Source: Desulfobacteraceae bacterium
Lineage (GTDB): Bacteria > Desulfobacterota > Desulfobacteria > Desulfobacterales > Desulfobacteraceae
Direction of reading: 5' to 3'
Length of the DNA: 8,103 bases
Assembly (NCBI GenBank): GCA_003354055.1
Contig: PIVQ01000300.1
Location: forward strand, 1-8,103
Positions within the stretch are counted from its first letter, which is position 1. Every line of letters begins with the position of its first letter. This document shows positions 7,143-8,103 of this stretch, piece after piece. The position numbers and the translations under genes were made by a program. The notes below the pieces were generated by a model that saw only the letters and a list, made by a program, of their open reading frames with translations, did not search any database and was not told the origin of the DNA.

Positions 7143-7985
7143 ATGATAAGCGTAAAGTTATATGCGTCCTCACCTCTTGCCCTGTTTCCCGTCCTGATTG
7201 TTCTTCTCTTTGTTTTTTTCTTTGTTTTTCTACTGCCCGTTCCCGCATACTGCCAGGACTGGTCAAAGGAACAAAAGGTGACGGCTGTAAACGTTGTTGG
7301 TATTGCCGGGGTGACAGCCTGGGGTGTTGTCAACTGGGACTATTTCGGAAGCTCGCCAAAAACGGGAAGTGAAGGGTGGTTTTCCAGGGATACGCCCGAA
7401 GGCGGGGCTGATAAGTGTGCCCACTTCTATGCTTCCTACCTCCTTTCCCATGCTCTGGCCGGTACATATGATCGCTGGAGTTATTCCAGGGATAATGCGG
7501 CGTTCCTTGGGGCCCTCTCCTCATTCGGGATCATGGGATCTATGGAACTTGGGGATGCCTTCTCAGACTATGGGTTCTCCTATGAAGATTTTGCCATGAA
7601 TCTGTTCGGTTCTGCTGCCGGGTATCTGCTTTACCGGAACAAGTCCCTGTCAGAAAAAATTGATTTCCGGCTGGAGTATGTCCCACGGTTCTCGGATTCA
7701 GACCTGGTTTCCGATTACGACCACATGAAGTTTCTGATGGCGGTTAAGCTGTCCGGCTTCAGTCGCTTTCAAAAAAGCGACTCCCGGTTTTTTGAATTTC
7801 ACCTCGGCTATTATGCCAGAGGATATCCGGATGATCCGGGCAAAGAGCGTAACATTTACTTTGGGATCGGTATCAGCCTGCCGGAGATCTTTTCCGGGAT
7901 GTCCATGAAGAAAACCGCCCGTTTCTTGAATTATTACCAACTGCCTTATACCTATGTGAGTAAGGATCGGGATCTTAACCGGTGA
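7143..7985 (+). CDS. Exported DUF2279 (YfiM-like) protein
   Basis: From the ATG at 7143 the product has 280 residues. Residues 1-36 form a signal peptide: K5, then a very hydrophobic core (about 12-32) ending in VPA before YCQDW. Cleavage after A35 is plausible. C37 is not in a good lipobox because Tyr is at -1, so this is probably a secreted or periplasmic protein rather than a lipoprotein. Residues about 78-166 match the DUF2279/YfiM pattern: ADKCAHFYASYLLSHAL (89-105), YSRDNAAFLGALSS (114-127), G..ELGDAFSDYG (132-144), and SYEDFAMNLFGSAAGYLLYR (146-165). The C-terminal 110 residues extend beyond the short E. coli YfiM and show alternating aromatic, strand-like stretches. The function of this family is not established; a cell-envelope role is inferred. 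Starts at 7140 (+1 residue) or 7068 (+25 residues) are possible but weaker. The gene lies between two direct repeats, and its stop codon's A is the first base of copy B. Confidence 0.85.
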   Translation: MISVKLYASSPLALFPVLIVLLFVFFFVFLLPVPAYCQDWSKEQKVTAVNVVGIAGVTAWGVVNWDYFGSSPKTGSEGWFSRDTPEGGADKCAHFYASYLLSHALAGTYDRWSYSRDNAAFLGALSSFGIMGSMELGDAFSDYGFSYEDFAMNLFGSAAGYLLYRNKSLSEKIDFRLEYVPRFSDSDLVSDYDHMKFLMAVKLSGFSRFQKSDSRFFEFHLGYYARGYPDDPGKERNIYFGIGISLPEIFSGMSMKKTARFLNYYQLPYTYVSKDRDLNR

Positions 7986-8103
7986 GGATCGGCTCCAAAA
8001 TTACTTGATCTTTTGCTTTCAAAATACCCAGTCTTTTAAGGGGTTTTGGAAACAAGTTTCTGCCCTTCAGGGTATTTAGATCAAGTTATTTTGTAACGAT
8101 TCC
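7985..8103. repeat. Palindromic repeat element, copy B (119 bp, complete form, reaches window edge)
   Basis: This is a direct repeat of copy A with an extra 19 bases (8056-8074). It folds as nested inverted repeats: ACTTGATCT (8003-8011) with AGATCAAGT (8078-8086), AAATACCC (8022-8029) with GGGTATTT (8070-8077), AAGGG (8038-8042) with CCCTT (8063-8067), and GAAAC (8049-8053) with GTTTC (8056-8060). The outer stem extends to about 15 of 16 pairs (7996-8011 with 8078-8093). It begins on the last base of the DUF2279 stop codon, so it forms the 3' end of that transcript and could act as a terminator or RNA-stabilising structure. A T-rich TTATTTT (8086-8092) follows the perfect stem. Bases beyond 8103 cannot be seen. 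Confidence 0.95.

Noticed and set aside
7236..7262. Lipoprotein signal at C37 of the DUF2279 protein
   Set aside because: The -1 residue is Tyr, which does not fit the usual Gly/Ala/Ser; cleavage after VPA is more likely.
6832..8103. Insertion sequence or composite transposon bounded by the two repeats
   Set aside because: There is no transposase between them, the left flanks differ (TTA against GTG) with no consistent target duplication, and the right flank of copy B is not visible. The pair is kept as repeats only.
6832..8103. CRISPR-like repeat pair
   Set aside because: There are only two copies, 1.15 kb apart with a gene between them, and each repeat is far longer than CRISPR repeats.

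Overview
The window carries three complete protein-coding genes, one gene cut by the left edge, and two copies of a non-coding palindromic repeat. The proteins point to an anaerobic Gram-negative bacterium. Hybrid kinases linked to response-regulator kinases, a giant acyl-CoA dehydratase activase-like protein and an exported DUF2279 protein together resemble sulfate-reducing Desulfobacterota (Desulfobacterales). This placement is inferred from protein style only; there is no rRNA or other marker gene here.

Layout. From the left edge to 1265 (+) is the C-terminal part of a hybrid histidine kinase: the last strand of the ATPase domain, two receiver domains and an Hpt-like domain. It overlaps by 4 bases (ATGA) a second + strand gene at 1262-2530, a REC-HisKA-HATPase kinase. 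The two form a translationally coupled signalling pair. Fourteen bases beyond its stop lies the stop of a very large convergent gene (6798-2545, -). It encodes a 1417-residue iron-sulfur ATPase/reductase-like protein with two BadF/BcrA-type ATPase domains followed by two HgdB-like modules (COG3580/DUF2229 and COG3581). Upstream of it is a 344-bp divergent intergenic region holding repeat copy A (6832-6931). Next comes an exported DUF2279 (YfiM-like) protein gene at 7143-7985 (+). Repeat copy B (7985-8103) begins on the last base of that gene's stop codon and runs to the window edge.

How the parts may work together. The two kinase genes probably act as one sensory circuit, but the relay parts of the first protein look degenerate. 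The histidine of its Hpt motif is glutamine, and each receiver has lost one acidic residue of its metal-binding pair. The second kinase keeps every catalytic residue. The large activase-like protein stands alone, with no separate dehydratase subunits beside it; its own two HgdB-like modules may be the electron acceptor. The DUF2279 gene sits between two direct repeats that match at 99 of 100 aligned bases, so it could be lost by recombination between them.

The least explained items are the nested palindromic repeat with its 19-base half-arm deletion, the histidine-less Hpt, and the double-activase/double-HgdB protein. The last is a recognisable architecture whose substrate is unknown. I saw no tRNA, rRNA, CRISPR array, transposase or phage gene.
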